Assembly: GCF_018283455.1 (NCBI RefSeq)
Contig: NZ_JAAMTH010000001.1
Span: forward strand, 2,027,501-2,091,500
From: Planococcus sp. MSAK28401
GTDB taxonomy: Bacteria; Bacillota; Bacilli; Bacillales_A; Planococcaceae
Direction: 5' to 3'
Length of the DNA stretch: 64,000 nucleotides
Below the pieces are notes generated by a model that saw nothing but the letters and a program-made list of their open reading frames with translations, was not told the origin of the DNA and did no database searches. Shown in pieces: positions 1 through 9,532 of the stretch. The position numbers and the translations under genes are program-made. Positions within the stretch are counted from its first letter, which is position 1, and every line of letters starts with the position of its first letter.

Positions 1-482
1 CCCTCTAACTTGCTGAAGCTCTTCGCGGCTGCAATGCCTGCCGACAAAGAAAACCCCGGATGCCCGCCTGTGCCAGACAGCACTGCGCAATCCACTTGAT
101 TGCCATATAATTGCAAATAACGCCTGGAGACAAACGAACCCATCGAATGCCCGATTAACGTAAATGGCAGTTTGCCTATCTTCTCTTGTGCATGGCGGAT
201 GGCCTCATGTGCATCCTCCACGACACGCAAGAACCCCTCAGACTCTGCAAAATATCCAGCCGTTCCATTGCGCTCGGCCGTTTTGCCGTGGCCTCTTTGG
301 TCATGGGCGGATACAGTAAATCCTTGTTGGTTAAGTGATTGGATAAAATCCTGATAGCGGCCGCTGTGTTCAGCCATGCCATGGATAATGTGCACATGGC
401 CTTTTGGATTGAGCACCTTGTGCAGACTGCAATAGAGTTCATGCCCATCTGACATCTGAACGAATGAACTTGTCATTTCCAT
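1..482 (-). CDS. alpha/beta hydrolase, lysophospholipase-like (3-prime end missing)
   Basis: Reads off the window edge, so only the first 160 residues are present. It begins MEMTSS and is recognisable as a Hydrolase_4 type alpha/beta hydrolase, similar to monoacylglycerol lipases and lysophospholipases. The strand-loop motif HGMAEHSGRY is at residues 34-43 and the nucleophile elbow GHSMGS at 111-116, making Ser113 the expected nucleophile. The catalytic Asp and His would lie beyond the window. I chose the start at 482 because AAAGGGTG sits 7 bases upstream; an in-frame ATG at 476 is the alternative. It follows mutL by 79 bases with no terminator between, so it may be co-transcribed. Its substrate cannot be told from sequence. 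Confidence 0.85.
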   Translation of the reverse strand, partial: MEMTSSFVQMSDGHELYCSLHKVLNPKGHVHIIHGMAEHSGRYQDFIQSLNQQGFTVSAHDQRGHGKTAERNGTAGYFAESEGFLRVVEDAHEAIRHAQEKIGKLPFTLIGHSMGSFVSRRYLQLYGNQVDCAVLSGTGGHPGFSLSAGIAAAKSFSKLE

Positions 483-561
483 TGGTTCACACCCTTTCTG
501 ATTTTTCATCATAAAACTTCTTCATTTCTTCCCTTAAGTACTTACCGCTCAGTATCGATAT

Positions 562-2406
562 TCAATTCATTACACGTTTAAACATTTTTTCGATATCGTA
601 GGTTTTGAAATGGATGATGACCGGGCGTCCGTGGGGGCAAGTAAACGGCTGTTCCGCCTTTTTCAAATCGGCCAATAAACGTTCCATATCATGCTTTTGC
701 AAAAAGTGGTTCGCTTTGATCGATCGCTTACAGCTCATCATGATGGCCGCATCTTCACGCAATTTCTTGATATCGACTTTGCGCTCGGCCAGCACTTGCT
801 CAATCAAGTCCTCAATGACTTCCTGTTCAAAGCCCTTCGGAAACCACGTTGGGTATTCCCTGACAATGAACGTCGTATCGCCGAATTCCTCAAGAAATAC
901 GCCACTTTCTTCCAGAGCATTCAATTGATCTTTCAAATGGAGCGCCTCATCGCGGCTGTAGTGGAAGGTTAACGGCAAAAGCAGCGACTGGCGTTCGTTT
1001 GAATCTGTATCGCCGACTTTTTCACGAAAAAACTCATACTTGATGCGTTCTTGAGCTGCATGTTGATCAATCAAATAAAAGCCGTCCGAACTTTGTGCCA
1101 CAATATAGGTCCCGTGAATCTGGCCTACCACTTCCAGTTCCGGAAATTGCGGACCGTCGTCAATCGCTTGACGGCTTTCGGGTTCATCAAATGGCCCCTG
1201 CACTTCTTCTACCGGTTCTCTAGCCGGTTCAATGATTGGTTCAAGCCTTGGCTCCAGATGGAATTCCTCGACACGTTCCTGCAGTTTGTCCTGTTTCCAA
1301 TCCATCGATGACAGGGGTTCCGGTTGACGGCGCACCGTTTCTTCCACTGGGCGCTTCCACAAGTCCAATTGCCGGCTCTGCGCCTGCTTGACCGGTTTTG
1401 GCTTTTCGATGACCGGCGCGCGTACGGCAGTCTGGATGGCACGTCGAATCGTGTCGTGGACCAGTTCGAGCAATTCCTTTTCTTTGCTTAGACGGATTTG
1501 CTGTTTCGAAGGATGTACGTTGACATCGGTCAAATACGGGTCCCCTTTGATGTTCAAGACGACAATCGGCTGGCGTTCAAGCGGCAGGAATGTGTGGTAC
1601 GCCTTATGCACCGTATTGGCGATGGCGTAATGCTTGACCCAGCGCCCATTGACGAACAGTGAAATGTAGTTTTTGTTGGCGCGTGTAATTTCAGGCAGTG
1701 AGGCAAATCCTTCGATTTGGTAATCATGCGATTCGCCTTCAAAAGCGATCATTTTCTTGGCGATGGCGACACCATATATATCCGCCAGCACACGGCGGAT
1801 CTCACCGCTACCCGCAGTCTGAAGCAATTGCTTTCCGTCATGGACCAAACGGAATGAAATTCCCGGGTAACTGAGCGCAAAGCGGTTCATCAAATCGATC
1901 GTATGCCCGAGTTCAGTCTGCAAGGTTTTCATATACTTCAATCTTGCCGGCGTATTGAAAAACAATTGGCCGATGCGGATATCCGTGCCTTGCCGCAGGG
2001 CCCCGGCGCGATGTTCTGTGGGCCGGCCACCTTCGATTTCCAGATAAGTGCCTGACTCACCGTCGGATGTCTGCAGTGTAACTTTCGAGACAGAAGCGAT
2101 ACTGGCGAGTGCTTCCCCACGGAATCCAAGTGTCCGGATGCGGAACAGATCGTGTTCATTTTCAATTTTACTTGTAGCATGGCGTGAAAAGGAGAGAACG
2201 GCATCTTCTTCATCCATGCCCGCTCCATTATCAATGATCTGTATCGATGTCAGCCCTGCTTCTTGCAAAAGCACTTCTATAGCCGTACTGCCGGCATCGA
2301 TCGCATTTTCCACCAATTCCTTGACCACTGAAGTCGGCCGTTCGACGACTTCCCCTGCCGCGATTTTATTGGACAGCGGTTCGTCCATTAACCGGATTTT
2401 GCCCAT
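562..2406 (-). CDS. mutL: DNA mismatch repair protein MutL
   Basis: 614 residues. GHKL ATPase and endonuclease that couples mismatch recognition by MutS to strand incision. The ATPase motifs are intact: E33 in ENAIDAGS, DNGAGM near residue 60 and GFRGEAL near 95. A long low-conservation linker follows. The C-terminal domain carries the metal-binding endonuclease motif DQHAAQERIKYE near residue 447 and CPHGRP near 590, as expected in bacteria lacking MutH. The start ATG lies 4 bases after the mutS stop, and its GGAGG ribosome site is formed by the last codons of mutS, implying translational coupling. The stop is a TGA after KRVMN. Confidence 0.98.
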   Translation of the reverse strand: MGKIRLMDEPLSNKIAAGEVVERPTSVVKELVENAIDAGSTAIEVLLQEAGLTSIQIIDNGAGMDEEDAVLSFSRHATSKIENEHDLFRIRTLGFRGEALASIASVSKVTLQTSDGESGTYLEIEGGRPTEHRAGALRQGTDIRIGQLFFNTPARLKYMKTLQTELGHTIDLMNRFALSYPGISFRLVHDGKQLLQTAGSGEIRRVLADIYGVAIAKKMIAFEGESHDYQIEGFASLPEITRANKNYISLFVNGRWVKHYAIANTVHKAYHTFLPLERQPIVVLNIKGDPYLTDVNVHPSKQQIRLSKEKELLELVHDTIRRAIQTAVRAPVIEKPKPVKQAQSRQLDLWKRPVEETVRRQPEPLSSMDWKQDKLQERVEEFHLEPRLEPIIEPAREPVEEVQGPFDEPESRQAIDDGPQFPELEVVGQIHGTYIVAQSSDGFYLIDQHAAQERIKYEFFREKVGDTDSNERQSLLLPLTFHYSRDEALHLKDQLNALEESGVFLEEFGDTTFIVREYPTWFPKGFEQEVIEDLIEQVLAERKVDIKKLREDAAIMMSCKRSIKANHFLQKHDMERLLADLKKAEQPFTCPHGRPVIIHFKTYDIEKMFKRVMN

Positions 2407-2410
2407 AGGA

Positions 2411-4936
2411 TCAGCCTCCTCCGCTTATTTTCTCCTGCAAATTGTTGATCAGCTGCAACGCTTCAAGCGGCGTCATACGTGAAATCGACGCATCTTTGAT
2501 GGATTGCAACACTTCTTCGTTCACCGTATCCCGTTCATCAAAAAACGATAATTGTTCTGCCTGCTGCTGTGTTTTGTGGTTATCTGCCTCGAAACTAAGC
2601 AATAATTCGCGTGCGCGGCGCAAAATCGCTTCCGGCAAATTGGCGAGTTCCGCCACGTGGACCCCGTAGCTCTTATCGGCCGGCCCGCGTTTCACTTTAT
2701 GCAAAAAGACGACTTTTCCCGATTGTTCCATTGCCGAGACATGGACATTGCTTAGCTTCGGCAGTGTTTCTTCCAATGCCGTCAACTCGTGGTAATGCGT
2801 TGAAAACAAAGTATTGGCGCCAATTTCTTCATGGATGTATTCAATCATCGACTGTGCCAGCGCCATGCCGTCGTAAGTCGATGTGCCGCGCCCTATTTCA
2901 TCGAACAGCAATAAACTGCGTTCTGTCGCATGGGTGATGGCGTATTGCGATTCCATCATCTCGACCATGAATGTACTTTGGCCCGACACGAGGTCATCCG
3001 CTGCGCCGATGCGCGTGAAGATCTGATCGACGATCGGCAATTCCGCAGAAGCTGCTGGGACGTAGCTGCCGATTTGTGCTAAGACGACCGTTAAAGCGAC
3101 TTGCCGCATATAAGTGCTTTTCCCCGACATGTTCGGGCCAGTAATCAATAGCATATTCCCGTCATCGCCAAGTTCACAGTCGTTCGGTACATAATGCTGT
3201 TTGTTAAGCATTTTCTCGACAACCGGATGGCGGCCTTCACGGATCGAAATTTTCCGGCCGTCGTTAAAAGCCGGTTTTGTGAAGCGGTATTTTTCCGCAA
3301 CTTCGGAAAAACTGATATAAACGTCGAGCGCGCTGACTTTTGAAGCCAATTGCTGGATGCGTGAAATGTATTCCTTCACTTGCTCGCGCACACTGACGAA
3401 TAATTCGTATTCGAGTGTCAAACTTTTCTCTTCCGCCGTTAAAATCAAGGTTTCTTTTTCTTTCAACTCCGGCGTGATATAGCGCTCAGCGTTGGCCAAG
3501 GTCTGTTTTCTTTCGTATCGATCAAGGTCTGCCAAATGCATATTGGCTTTTGAAATCTCAATATAATAGCCGAAAATACGATTATAGCCGATTTTCAAGG
3601 ACCGGATGCCCGTTTTCGCACGTTCTTTTTGCTCAAGTTCTGCAATCCAGTCCTTGCCGTTTCGAGAAGCGTCCCTGTATTCATCCAATTGCGCGTTGAA
3701 GCCGTCACGGATAATGCCGCCTTCTTTCGCCGATAACGGTGGATTATCGCTGATCGCTGCCAGCAACTCGCAAACTTCCGGGCAAGGGTCCAACCCGGCG
3801 CTGAATTGCTCGAGCGAGGCGTGGCCTGAATCCGCAAGCTCACGTACGAGTTCTGGAATCTTCTCCAAGGAATTGCGCAGCTGCGCCAAATCCCGCCCGC
3901 TCGCGCTGCCGAATGCCACCCGTCCAGATAAACGCTCCAAGTCATACACTTGTTTCAGTAATTGCTGCAATTCCACGCGCACGAAATAACGGTCCATCAA
4001 AGCTTCGACCATTTGCTGGCGTGCTTCGATCGCGAAGCGGTCCGCCAAGGGCTGATGCAGCCATTGTTTTAATTTGCGGCTGCCCATGGCCGTGACTGTT
4101 TCGTCCAATAGCCATAATAACGTGCCTTTATTATCTCCTCCTCGAATGGATTCGATTAATTCCAGATTGCGTTTTGAGTAATAATCAATTCCCAGGATGC
4201 GGGCATTTTCACGGAATGTGAAGGGCTGGATATGGCCGAGCGATTGCTTTTGGGTCGCTGAGATATAGGCAAGCAAGCGTTTGCCGCACATTTCGAGCTC
4301 GCTTGGGCATTCGGCGAATAAAGCCGGGTCCGCCGAAAAAGGCGCTTCCATATGCTCCACTGATAAAATTAGCTGCTGGTCTTCTTCTGCTAGTAATAAG
4401 CGCAATTGCTCGGAAACGACCAGTTCGCGGATGTGCAGTGCCTGTAGTTCGTTGAGCAATGCTTTTTCATTGCCTGCTATGTAGGTGGCAGTCGATTCGC
4501 CCGTTGAAATGTCTAGATACGCAAGGCCGAAACCGCCTGCCACTTCATCGGCCGCCGCAATAAAATTATTCGCTTTGGCGTCGACACTTTTGCCTTCGGT
4601 ATGGGTACCAGGCGTGATGAGCCGGACCACTTCGCGTTTGACCACACCTTTCGTCGTTTTTGGGTCTTCCACTTGTTCGCATACCGCGACTTTGTGGCCT
4701 TTTTGAATCAGCTGGTCAATATAGTTTTTCGCGGAATGATGCGGCACCCCGCACATTGGAATGCGGTCTTCCCCGTTGCCGCCGCGGCTCGTCAATGTGA
4801 TTTCCAGCAACTGCGACGCTTTGATGGCATCGTCGTAGAACATTTCATAAAAATCGCCCAAACGGAAAAACAGGAAGGCATCCTGATATTCGGATTTCAC
4901 TTGCAAATATTGTTGGATCATTGGTGTCGGTGCCAT
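2411..4936 (-). CDS. mutS: DNA mismatch repair protein MutS
   Basis: 841 residues, near the usual length of about 850. Recognises base mismatches and small loops as a dimer and recruits MutL. The mismatch-contacting FxE motif is seen as F29 and E31 in GDFYEMF. The C-terminal ABC-type ATPase has Walker A GPNMSGKST near residue 600 and Walker B LLFDEIGRGTST near 682. A ribosome site GAGGG precedes the ATG by 6 bases. It is first in a mutS-mutL pair. In Bacillus subtilis cotE lies just upstream; here the upstream gene is ricA, which ends in a strong terminator, so mutS needs its own promoter. Confidence 0.98.
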   Translation of the reverse strand: MAPTPMIQQYLQVKSEYQDAFLFFRLGDFYEMFYDDAIKASQLLEITLTSRGGNGEDRIPMCGVPHHSAKNYIDQLIQKGHKVAVCEQVEDPKTTKGVVKREVVRLITPGTHTEGKSVDAKANNFIAAADEVAGGFGLAYLDISTGESTATYIAGNEKALLNELQALHIRELVVSEQLRLLLAEEDQQLILSVEHMEAPFSADPALFAECPSELEMCGKRLLAYISATQKQSLGHIQPFTFRENARILGIDYYSKRNLELIESIRGGDNKGTLLWLLDETVTAMGSRKLKQWLHQPLADRFAIEARQQMVEALMDRYFVRVELQQLLKQVYDLERLSGRVAFGSASGRDLAQLRNSLEKIPELVRELADSGHASLEQFSAGLDPCPEVCELLAAISDNPPLSAKEGGIIRDGFNAQLDEYRDASRNGKDWIAELEQKERAKTGIRSLKIGYNRIFGYYIEISKANMHLADLDRYERKQTLANAERYITPELKEKETLILTAEEKSLTLEYELFVSVREQVKEYISRIQQLASKVSALDVYISFSEVAEKYRFTKPAFNDGRKISIREGRHPVVEKMLNKQHYVPNDCELGDDGNMLLITGPNMSGKSTYMRQVALTVVLAQIGSYVPAASAELPIVDQIFTRIGAADDLVSGQSTFMVEMMESQYAITHATERSLLLFDEIGRGTSTYDGMALAQSMIEYIHEEIGANTLFSTHYHELTALEETLPKLSNVHVSAMEQSGKVVFLHKVKRGPADKSYGVHVAELANLPEAILRRARELLLSFEADNHKTQQQAEQLSFFDERDTVNEEVLQSIKDASISRMTPLEALQLINNLQEKISGGG

Positions 4937-4975
4937 TGTCTACCCTCTCTCATTCAATCAATTGTTCGTTTCCCC

Positions 4976-4981
4976 ATTATA
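4976..4981 (-). promoter_or_regulatory. candidate -10 box for mutS-mutL
   Basis: A perfect TATAAT on the minus strand lies about 40 bases upstream of mutS and just after the ricA terminator. The hexamer 17 bases upstream (TTCGTT) is a poor -35 match, so this is a -10-driven promoter at best. No activator site was recognised. Confidence 0.4.
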
Positions 4982-5001
4982 ACAAACTCGCAGGCAGAAA
5001 C

Positions 5002-5036
5002 GAAAAAACTGAAAGAGCTGGGCTCTTTCAGTTTTT
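5002..5036 (-). terminator. ricA terminator
   Basis: Perfect 15-bp stem (5004-5018 pairing with 5022-5036) with a 3-base loop. On the minus strand the stem ends in a T-rich tail, giving a standard rho-independent terminator after ricA and before mutS. Confidence 0.9.
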
Positions 5037-5070
5037 ATGGATCACTGCGCCTTTTGTTTCGCGCTGTGGA

Positions 5071-5499
5071 TTATGAGCAGCCTCCGCCGCCATCGTTTCT
5101 TACTTTGGATCCTGTTTCGCCGCGCAGCAAGTCGCCGCCGGTATCTGTGATGATATTGTTCGTCACTTGATTGGCGATTGCCGTTGAAACCATCTGCAAC
5201 AGCGAGTTGACATCGCTTTGTGATTGCTTGAATTCCTGAACGATCGGCACAGCGTCGATTTCCTCTTCGATTTTCTGGATTTTCTTCTCGATCAATTCAA
5301 GCGCGCGTTCTTTTCCGTAATGCTGGAAATTGACCGCTTGTTTTTGAAGGCTTTTCAAGCTGGCGATTTTTTCGCGGATCTGCTGGTTTTCATTGATTTG
5401 CGCTTCCGCACGCTTAAAGAAATCCACTTCTTCTGTTTCGGCGATCATGTCCGCCACTTCACGCGCTTTATCGACGATTTGTTGTTTTGTGTAAGTCAT
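5071..5499 (-). CDS. ricA: RicA (YmcA), regulator of RNase Y, YlbF family
   Basis: 142 residues. Closely resembles Bacillus subtilis RicA/YmcA: EEVDFFKRAEAQINEN near the N-terminus, QKQAVN in the middle and GGDLLRGETGSK near the C-terminus. In B. subtilis RicA forms the Y-complex with RicF (YlbF) and RicT (YaaT), which binds iron-sulphur clusters and steers RNase Y maturation of polycistronic mRNAs. Only one cysteine is present, next to last in a GGGGCS tail, where the B. subtilis protein also has a cysteine. I take the ATG at 5499, which aligns with the B. subtilis start; a GTG at 5511 is possible. A promoter lies upstream and a terminator follows. Confidence 0.92.
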   Translation of the reverse strand: MTYTKQQIVDKAREVADMIAETEEVDFFKRAEAQINENQQIREKIASLKSLQKQAVNFQHYGKERALELIEKKIQKIEEEIDAVPIVQEFKQSQSDVNSLLQMVSTAIANQVTNNIITDTGGDLLRGETGSKVRNDGGGGCS

Positions 5500-5593
5500 T
5501 ACCGTAGACACCCATTTCCTGGTCCGGTGCCGGCAACCGGCATCAGACGCTGTATTTTGATTTTCTTTATCTGTCAGAACACTTTCGCTTACG

Positions 5594-5623
5594 ATTGTAC
5601 AGTGAATCCGCTAAGCTCGACAA
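5594..5623 (-). promoter_or_regulatory. ricA promoter (sigma-A type)
   Basis: Minus-strand TTGTCG (5618-5623) and TACAAT (5594-5599) separated by 18 bases, about 95 bases upstream of the ricA start. The 232-base gap between ymdB and ricA holds this promoter and no gene; miaB (ymcB), which precedes ricA in B. subtilis, is not here. Confidence 0.6.
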
Positions 5624-5731
5624 CAATTTCGTCTCAAGCCAGCCATTCGACGATCTCTACCCATTATACTGAACGAATGAGGCTCGATACAAGCTGTCCG
5701 GACAATTGTCGTTAATTCGACACCAGCTTAC

Positions 5732-6529
5732 TTATGCCTGGAAAGGGTAATCTTCGTTGATGTAGATTCTCTCGCAGCTCAAAGCTTTCCCTGTATTGTC
5801 GTCAATCTCCGTGAAAAATCCGCTGACGACCGAACGGCCCGATTTAGGCACTTCAAAGCGCGTCGGCATATTCGTCTTGAAACGGTACAAAACGGAATCC
5901 TTTTTCATGCCGAGGATTTCGTCGTATGGGCCGGTCATGCCGACATCCGAGATATAGGCTGTACCACCCGGGAGAACACGTGCATCCGCTGTCTGGACAT
6001 GGGTGTGCGTCCCGACGACAACTGAAGCACGGCCATCCAAATGCCAGCCCATCGCAATCTTCTCGCTTGTCGCCTCCGCATGGAAGTCGACGAAGACCAG
6101 TGGCGATACTTGCTTCGCTTCTTCGATCAATTCATCTGCCATCTTGAACGGATCATCATGCGCAGGAAGGAACACGCGGCCGTGTAAATTGATGACCGAC
6201 AAGGTTTTGCCGTTTTTCGTCACTGTCGCCATGCCGCGGCCAGGTGCCTCTTCTGAAAAATTCGCCGGGCGGATCAAGTAATCCACATCGTCGATAAAAT
6301 CGAAAATTTCTTTTTGGTCCCACGTATGGTTGCCCATCGTCACCATGTCGACTCCCATAAACAATAAATCCTGGTAGATCGATTTGGTGATGCCACGGCC
6401 TGCAGCGGCATTTTCACCGTTCGCAATGACAACATCCGGTGTATATTTGCGCTTCAATCTCGGTAAATACGATTCCAATGCCTCTCTTCCGATCGACCCA
6501 ACAATATCCCCAATAAATAAAATTTTCAT
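5732..6529 (-). CDS. ymdB: YmdB, metallophosphatase/2',3'-cyclic phosphodiesterase
   Basis: 265 residues, matching the 264-residue B. subtilis YmdB. The protein opens MKILFIGDIVGSIGR, carries NGENAAAGRG and GNHTWDQ metal-ligand motifs, and ends with VGTHTHVQTADAR. This family holds a two-metal centre and hydrolyses cyclic nucleotides; in B. subtilis loss of ymdB affects biofilm formation and many transcripts, and it interacts with RNase Y. The start at 6529 is chosen for AAAGGTG spaced 7 bases upstream; an earlier in-frame codon lacks a ribosome site. It follows rny, separated by a terminator that presumably allows some readthrough, as no separate promoter fits. Confidence 0.93.
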   Translation of the reverse strand: MKILFIGDIVGSIGREALESYLPRLKRKYTPDVVIANGENAAAGRGITKSIYQDLLFMGVDMVTMGNHTWDQKEIFDFIDDVDYLIRPANFSEEAPGRGMATVTKNGKTLSVINLHGRVFLPAHDDPFKMADELIEEAKQVSPLVFVDFHAEATSEKIAMGWHLDGRASVVVGTHTHVQTADARVLPGGTAYISDVGMTGPYDEILGMKKDSVLYRFKTNMPTRFEVPKSGRSVVSGFFTEIDDNTGKALSCERIYINEDYPFQA

Positions 6530-6550
6530 GCAATCACCTTTCTCCATAAG

Positions 6551-6590
6551 AAAAAGGCTTCTTTGAATGGATATTCAACGAGGCCTTTTT
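6551..6590 (-). terminator. terminator between rny and ymdB
   Basis: Inverted repeat with AAAAAGGC/GCCTTTTT outer arms and TTGAAT/ATTCAA inner arms around a short loop, with T-rich sequence on the minus-strand 3-prime side. It begins 6 bases after the rny stop. Confidence 0.8.
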
Positions 6591-6595
6591 CGTTT

Positions 6596-8155
6596 TTATT
6601 TTGCGTATTCAACGGCACGTGTTTCGCGGATGACCGTCACTTTGATATGTCCTGGATAATCCAGTTCTTCCTCGATGCGCTTGCGGATGTCGCGCGCAAG
6701 GCGGTGAGCTGTCATATCGTCGATCTGCTCCGGACGAACCATGATCCGGATTTCGCGGCCTGCTTGGATGGCGAACGATTTCTCGACGCCTTCGTAAGAC
6801 TCTGAAATCTCTTCCAGCTTTTCAAGCCGGCGGATGTAGTTCTCGAGCGTTTCGCTTCTGGCACCTGGGCGTGCAGCGGATAGTGCATCCGCTGCTGCGA
6901 CGATGACCGAAATGACCGACGTCGCTTCCGTGTCCCCGTGGTGGGAGGCGATGCTGTTGATGACGACTGGATGTTCCTTGTATTTCGTTCCGAGCTCGAC
7001 ACCGATTTCCACGTGGCTGCCTTCGACTTCGTGGTCGATGGCTTTGCCGATATCGTGGAGTAGACCGGCACGTCTTGCAAGTGTCACATCTTCTCCAAGC
7101 TCTGCTGCCATGAGGCCTGACAAGAACGCCACTTCCATTGAGTGTTTCAGGACATTCTGGCCATAGCTTGTGCGGTAGCGGAGTCGACCGAGTATTTTAA
7201 TCAAGTCTGGATGCAAGTTATGTACACCTACGTCAAATGTGGTTTGTTCCCCAATTTCACGAATTTGTTCATCGACTTCACGTCTTGACTTTTCAACCAT
7301 TTCCTCGATTCTCGCTGGATGGATGCGCCCGTCCGACACCAATTTCTCAAGTGCCAGACGTGCTGTTTCGCGGCGGATCGGGTCAAATCCAGAAAGAATG
7401 ACCGCTTCCGGCGTATCATCGATGATTAAATCGATGCCCGTCAAGGTTTCAAGCGTGCGGATATTGCGTCCTTCACGCCCAATGATGCGGCCTTTCATCT
7501 CATCGTTCGGCAAGTTGACCACGGAAACAGTCGTTTCCGCTACATGGTCTGCAGCAAAGCGCTGCATCGCGAGCGACAAGATGTTCTTCGCTTTTTTGTC
7601 CGATTCTTCTTTGGCACGGGCTTCCGATTCCTTGACCATAACTGCGATGTCTGTCGACAATTCATTTTCCACTTGCTCGAGAATGATGCTTTTCGCTTCC
7701 TCGCGTGTCAAAGATGAAATCCGTTCCATTTCGGTTTGTTGCTGCTGAACCAACTCTTCAGCTTTGCTCTCCATCTGTTCAATATGCTGTTGTTTTTCGG
7801 CAAGCGCCTGATCTTTGCGTTCAAGTCCGGCCTCGCGTTTGTTTAATGCATCATCCTTGCGATCCAAATTTTCTTCTCTTTGCAACAACCGATTTTCGTG
7901 TTTCTGCATTTCCGATCGGCGTTCGCGAATTTCAGATTCAGCTTCAGTACGCAATTTATGATTTTCGTCTTTCGCTTCCAACAAGGCTTCTTTTTTCAGC
8001 GCCTCTGCTTCCCGTTTTGCATCTTCGACGACTTGCTCTGCGGAATGTTTGGCGCCTGCCATTTTGGAATCGTTTGCCTTTTTCAATGCAAAATACCCAA
8101 CAACTACACCGACGATGATACCAAGCAAAGCGAAGATGAACTCAGTAATACCCAT
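6596..8155 (-). CDS. rny: Ribonuclease Y
   Basis: 519 residues, one fewer than B. subtilis RNase Y. Membrane-anchored endoribonuclease that initiates mRNA decay. An N-terminal transmembrane helix (about residues 4-25) is followed by a long charged coiled coil to about residue 200, a KH RNA-binding domain with [15 protein letters not shown], and an HD domain with [12 protein letters not shown] near residue 365, whose His-Asp pair is catalytic. AGGAGGTG lies 5 bases before the ATG. It sits between recA and ymdB; pbpX, found between recA and rny in B. subtilis, is absent. It has a near-consensus promoter of its own. Confidence 0.98.
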   Translation of the reverse strand: MGITEFIFALLGIIVGVVVGYFALKKANDSKMAGAKHSAEQVVEDAKREAEALKKEALLEAKDENHKLRTEAESEIRERRSEMQKHENRLLQREENLDRKDDALNKREAGLERKDQALAEKQQHIEQMESKAEELVQQQQTEMERISSLTREEAKSIILEQVENELSTDIAVMVKESEARAKEESDKKAKNILSLAMQRFAADHVAETTVSVVNLPNDEMKGRIIGREGRNIRTLETLTGIDLIIDDTPEAVILSGFDPIRRETARLALEKLVSDGRIHPARIEEMVEKSRREVDEQIREIGEQTTFDVGVHNLHPDLIKILGRLRYRTSYGQNVLKHSMEVAFLSGLMAAELGEDVTLARRAGLLHDIGKAIDHEVEGSHVEIGVELGTKYKEHPVVINSIASHHGDTEATSVISVIVAAADALSAARPGARSETLENYIRRLEKLEEISESYEGVEKSFAIQAGREIRIMVRPEQIDDMTAHRLARDIRKRIEEELDYPGHIKVTVIRETRAVEYAK

Positions 8156-8248
8156 TCGGACACCTCCTCTTGCTATTGATTTTTACATTTTCAAAGGATG
8201 AATCAATAACTCTTTGTCTTTCATCAATCGTTTAAAAATTAGTAAATA

Positions 8249-8266
8249 ATACAATTTTAATTGTAT
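8249..8266. promoter_or_regulatory. 18-bp inverted repeat over the rny -10 box
   Basis: ATACAATT and AATTGTAT arms, 8 bp each, around a 2-base centre. One arm contains the whole -10 hexamer, and the other falls near the predicted transcription start. This is operator-like geometry, but AT-rich palindromes also occur by chance, and no known regulator site was recognised. Confidence 0.4.
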
Positions 8267-8288
8267 AGATGGACCTATGCCCTGTCAA
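8260..8288 (-). promoter_or_regulatory. rny promoter, near-consensus sigma-A
   Basis: Consensus TTGACA (8283-8288), a 17-base spacer and TACAAT (8260-8265) on the minus strand. This is the strongest promoter by eye in the window. The leader to the rny start is about 95 bases. Confidence 0.85.
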
Positions 8289-8316
8289 CCCTGCCAAGCC
8301 GGCGCCGCTTGCTTGT

Positions 8317-8350
8317 AAAAAGACTGCGAAGCAAATGCTTCGCAGTCTTT
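8317..8350 (-). terminator. recA terminator
   Basis: AAAGACTGCGAAGCA pairs with its complement across a very short loop and is followed by T residues on the minus strand. It lies 33 bases after the recA stop and isolates recA from rny. Confidence 0.92.
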
Positions 8351-8382
8351 ACGGCAAGCCTCTATAAAGTTTCAGACGGAGC

Positions 8383-9450
8383 CTATTCCTCTTCGTCGAC
8401 AAGCAAGTTAAAGTCTTCTGCTTCTTTCTTGTCATCTTTAGGGACGGACACTGAATAGGAAGCAGCTGTCATGCCGTAATGTTCACGGACTTTTCCTGCG
8501 ATTTCGTTGCGGATGTCTTCATGCTCTCGCATGAATTGCTTGGCGTTTTCACGGCCTTGCCCGACACGTTCGTTGTTGTAGGAGTACCATGAGCCGCTCT
8601 TTTGGACGATATCCAAATCAGCCGCCAGGTCAACGATCTCACCTTCACGCGAGATCCCCTGTCCATACATGATGTCCACTTCCGCTGTGCGGAACGGCGG
8701 AGCTACTTTGTTTTTGACGACTTTGATCTTCGTCCGGTTACCGATGATGTCGTTGCCGGATTTCAAAGCTTCGGCACGGCGTACTTCGAGGCGTACGGAT
8801 GAATAGAATTTCAACGCGCGTCCGCCAGGAGTGACTTCCGGGTTACCAAACATAACGCCGACTTTTTCTCGGATTTGGTTGATGAATACAGCAATGGTGT
8901 TCGATTTGTTGATAGCACCCGACAGTTTACGGAGAGCCTGTGACATGAGACGGGCTTGTAGGCCGACGTGTGAGTCGCCCATTTCGCCTTCGATTTCCGC
9001 TTTCGGCACAAGTGCCGCTACGGAGTCAATGACGACGATATCTACAGCACCGCTTCGTACGAGCGCTTCTGCGATTTCCAGTGCCTGCTCGCCTGTATCC
9101 GGCTGAGACAGCAATAGTTCATCCAAATTGACGCCAAGCGCTTTTGCATATACTGGGTCAAGGGCGTGCTCCGCATCGATAAATGCAGCCGTCCCGCCTG
9201 AAGCCTGTACTTCTGCAATCGCGTGAAGGGAAACCGTTGTCTTACCGGAACTTTCCGGCCCGTAGATCTCGATAACGCGCCCACGCGGATAGCCGCCTAT
9301 GCCGAGTGCGATGTCAAGAGACAACGAACCACTTGAGACTGTTGAGACATTATGGCCTGTGCTTTCACCCAATTTCATGACAGACCCTTTACCGAATTGC
9401 TTTTCTATTTGTTTTAGTGCCATATCCAGCGCTGCTTTACGATCGCTCAA
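8383..9450 (-). CDS. recA: Recombinase RecA
   Basis: 355 residues. DNA-strand exchange and SOS co-protease. Walker A GPESSGKT is at residues 64-71, the SGALVPKAE-type region and [15 protein letters not shown] loop 2 are intact, and the C-terminal tail is acidic (ends VDEEE). The start codon is TTG, with AGGAGG 7 bases upstream; no ATG fits the conserved [10 protein letters not shown]-terminus. It is transcribed alone: cinA upstream ends in a terminator, recA has a promoter with a LexA box, and a terminator follows. Known biology and the site both indicate SOS induction. Confidence 0.99.
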   Translation of the reverse strand: MSDRKAALDMALKQIEKQFGKGSVMKLGESTGHNVSTVSSGSLSLDIALGIGGYPRGRVIEIYGPESSGKTTVSLHAIAEVQASGGTAAFIDAEHALDPVYAKALGVNLDELLLSQPDTGEQALEIAEALVRSGAVDIVVIDSVAALVPKAEIEGEMGDSHVGLQARLMSQALRKLSGAINKSNTIAVFINQIREKVGVMFGNPEVTPGGRALKFYSSVRLEVRRAEALKSGNDIIGNRTKIKVVKNKVAPPFRTAEVDIMYGQGISREGEIVDLAADLDIVQKSGSWYSYNNERVGQGRENAKQFMREHEDIRNEIAGKVREHYGMTAASYSVSVPKDDKKEAEDFNLLVDEEE

Positions 9451-9495
9451 AAGAAATCCTCCTCTTATGTGAAAACCAATTTTCTAACTGATTTC

Positions 9496-9524
9496 AGTAT
9501 ACTAGTTTATTGAGAAATTTACAA
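9496..9524 (-). promoter_or_regulatory. recA promoter
   Basis: Minus-strand TTGTAA (9519-9524), 17-base spacer, TATACT (9496-9501). The LexA box ends 8 bases upstream of the -35. Confidence 0.8.
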
Positions 9525-9532
9525 GAAAAAAG

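Noticed and set aside
483-561. Open frame after the mutL TGA continuing for about 24 codons in the mutL frame
   Set aside because: MutL already ends at the expected family C-terminus, and the extension has no separate start codon with a ribosome site; chance opening is the simple reading.
1051-1311. Plus-strand open frames across mutL, polC, topA and other genes
   Set aside because: They lie fully opposite conserved genes, have no ribosome sites and show shadow composition.
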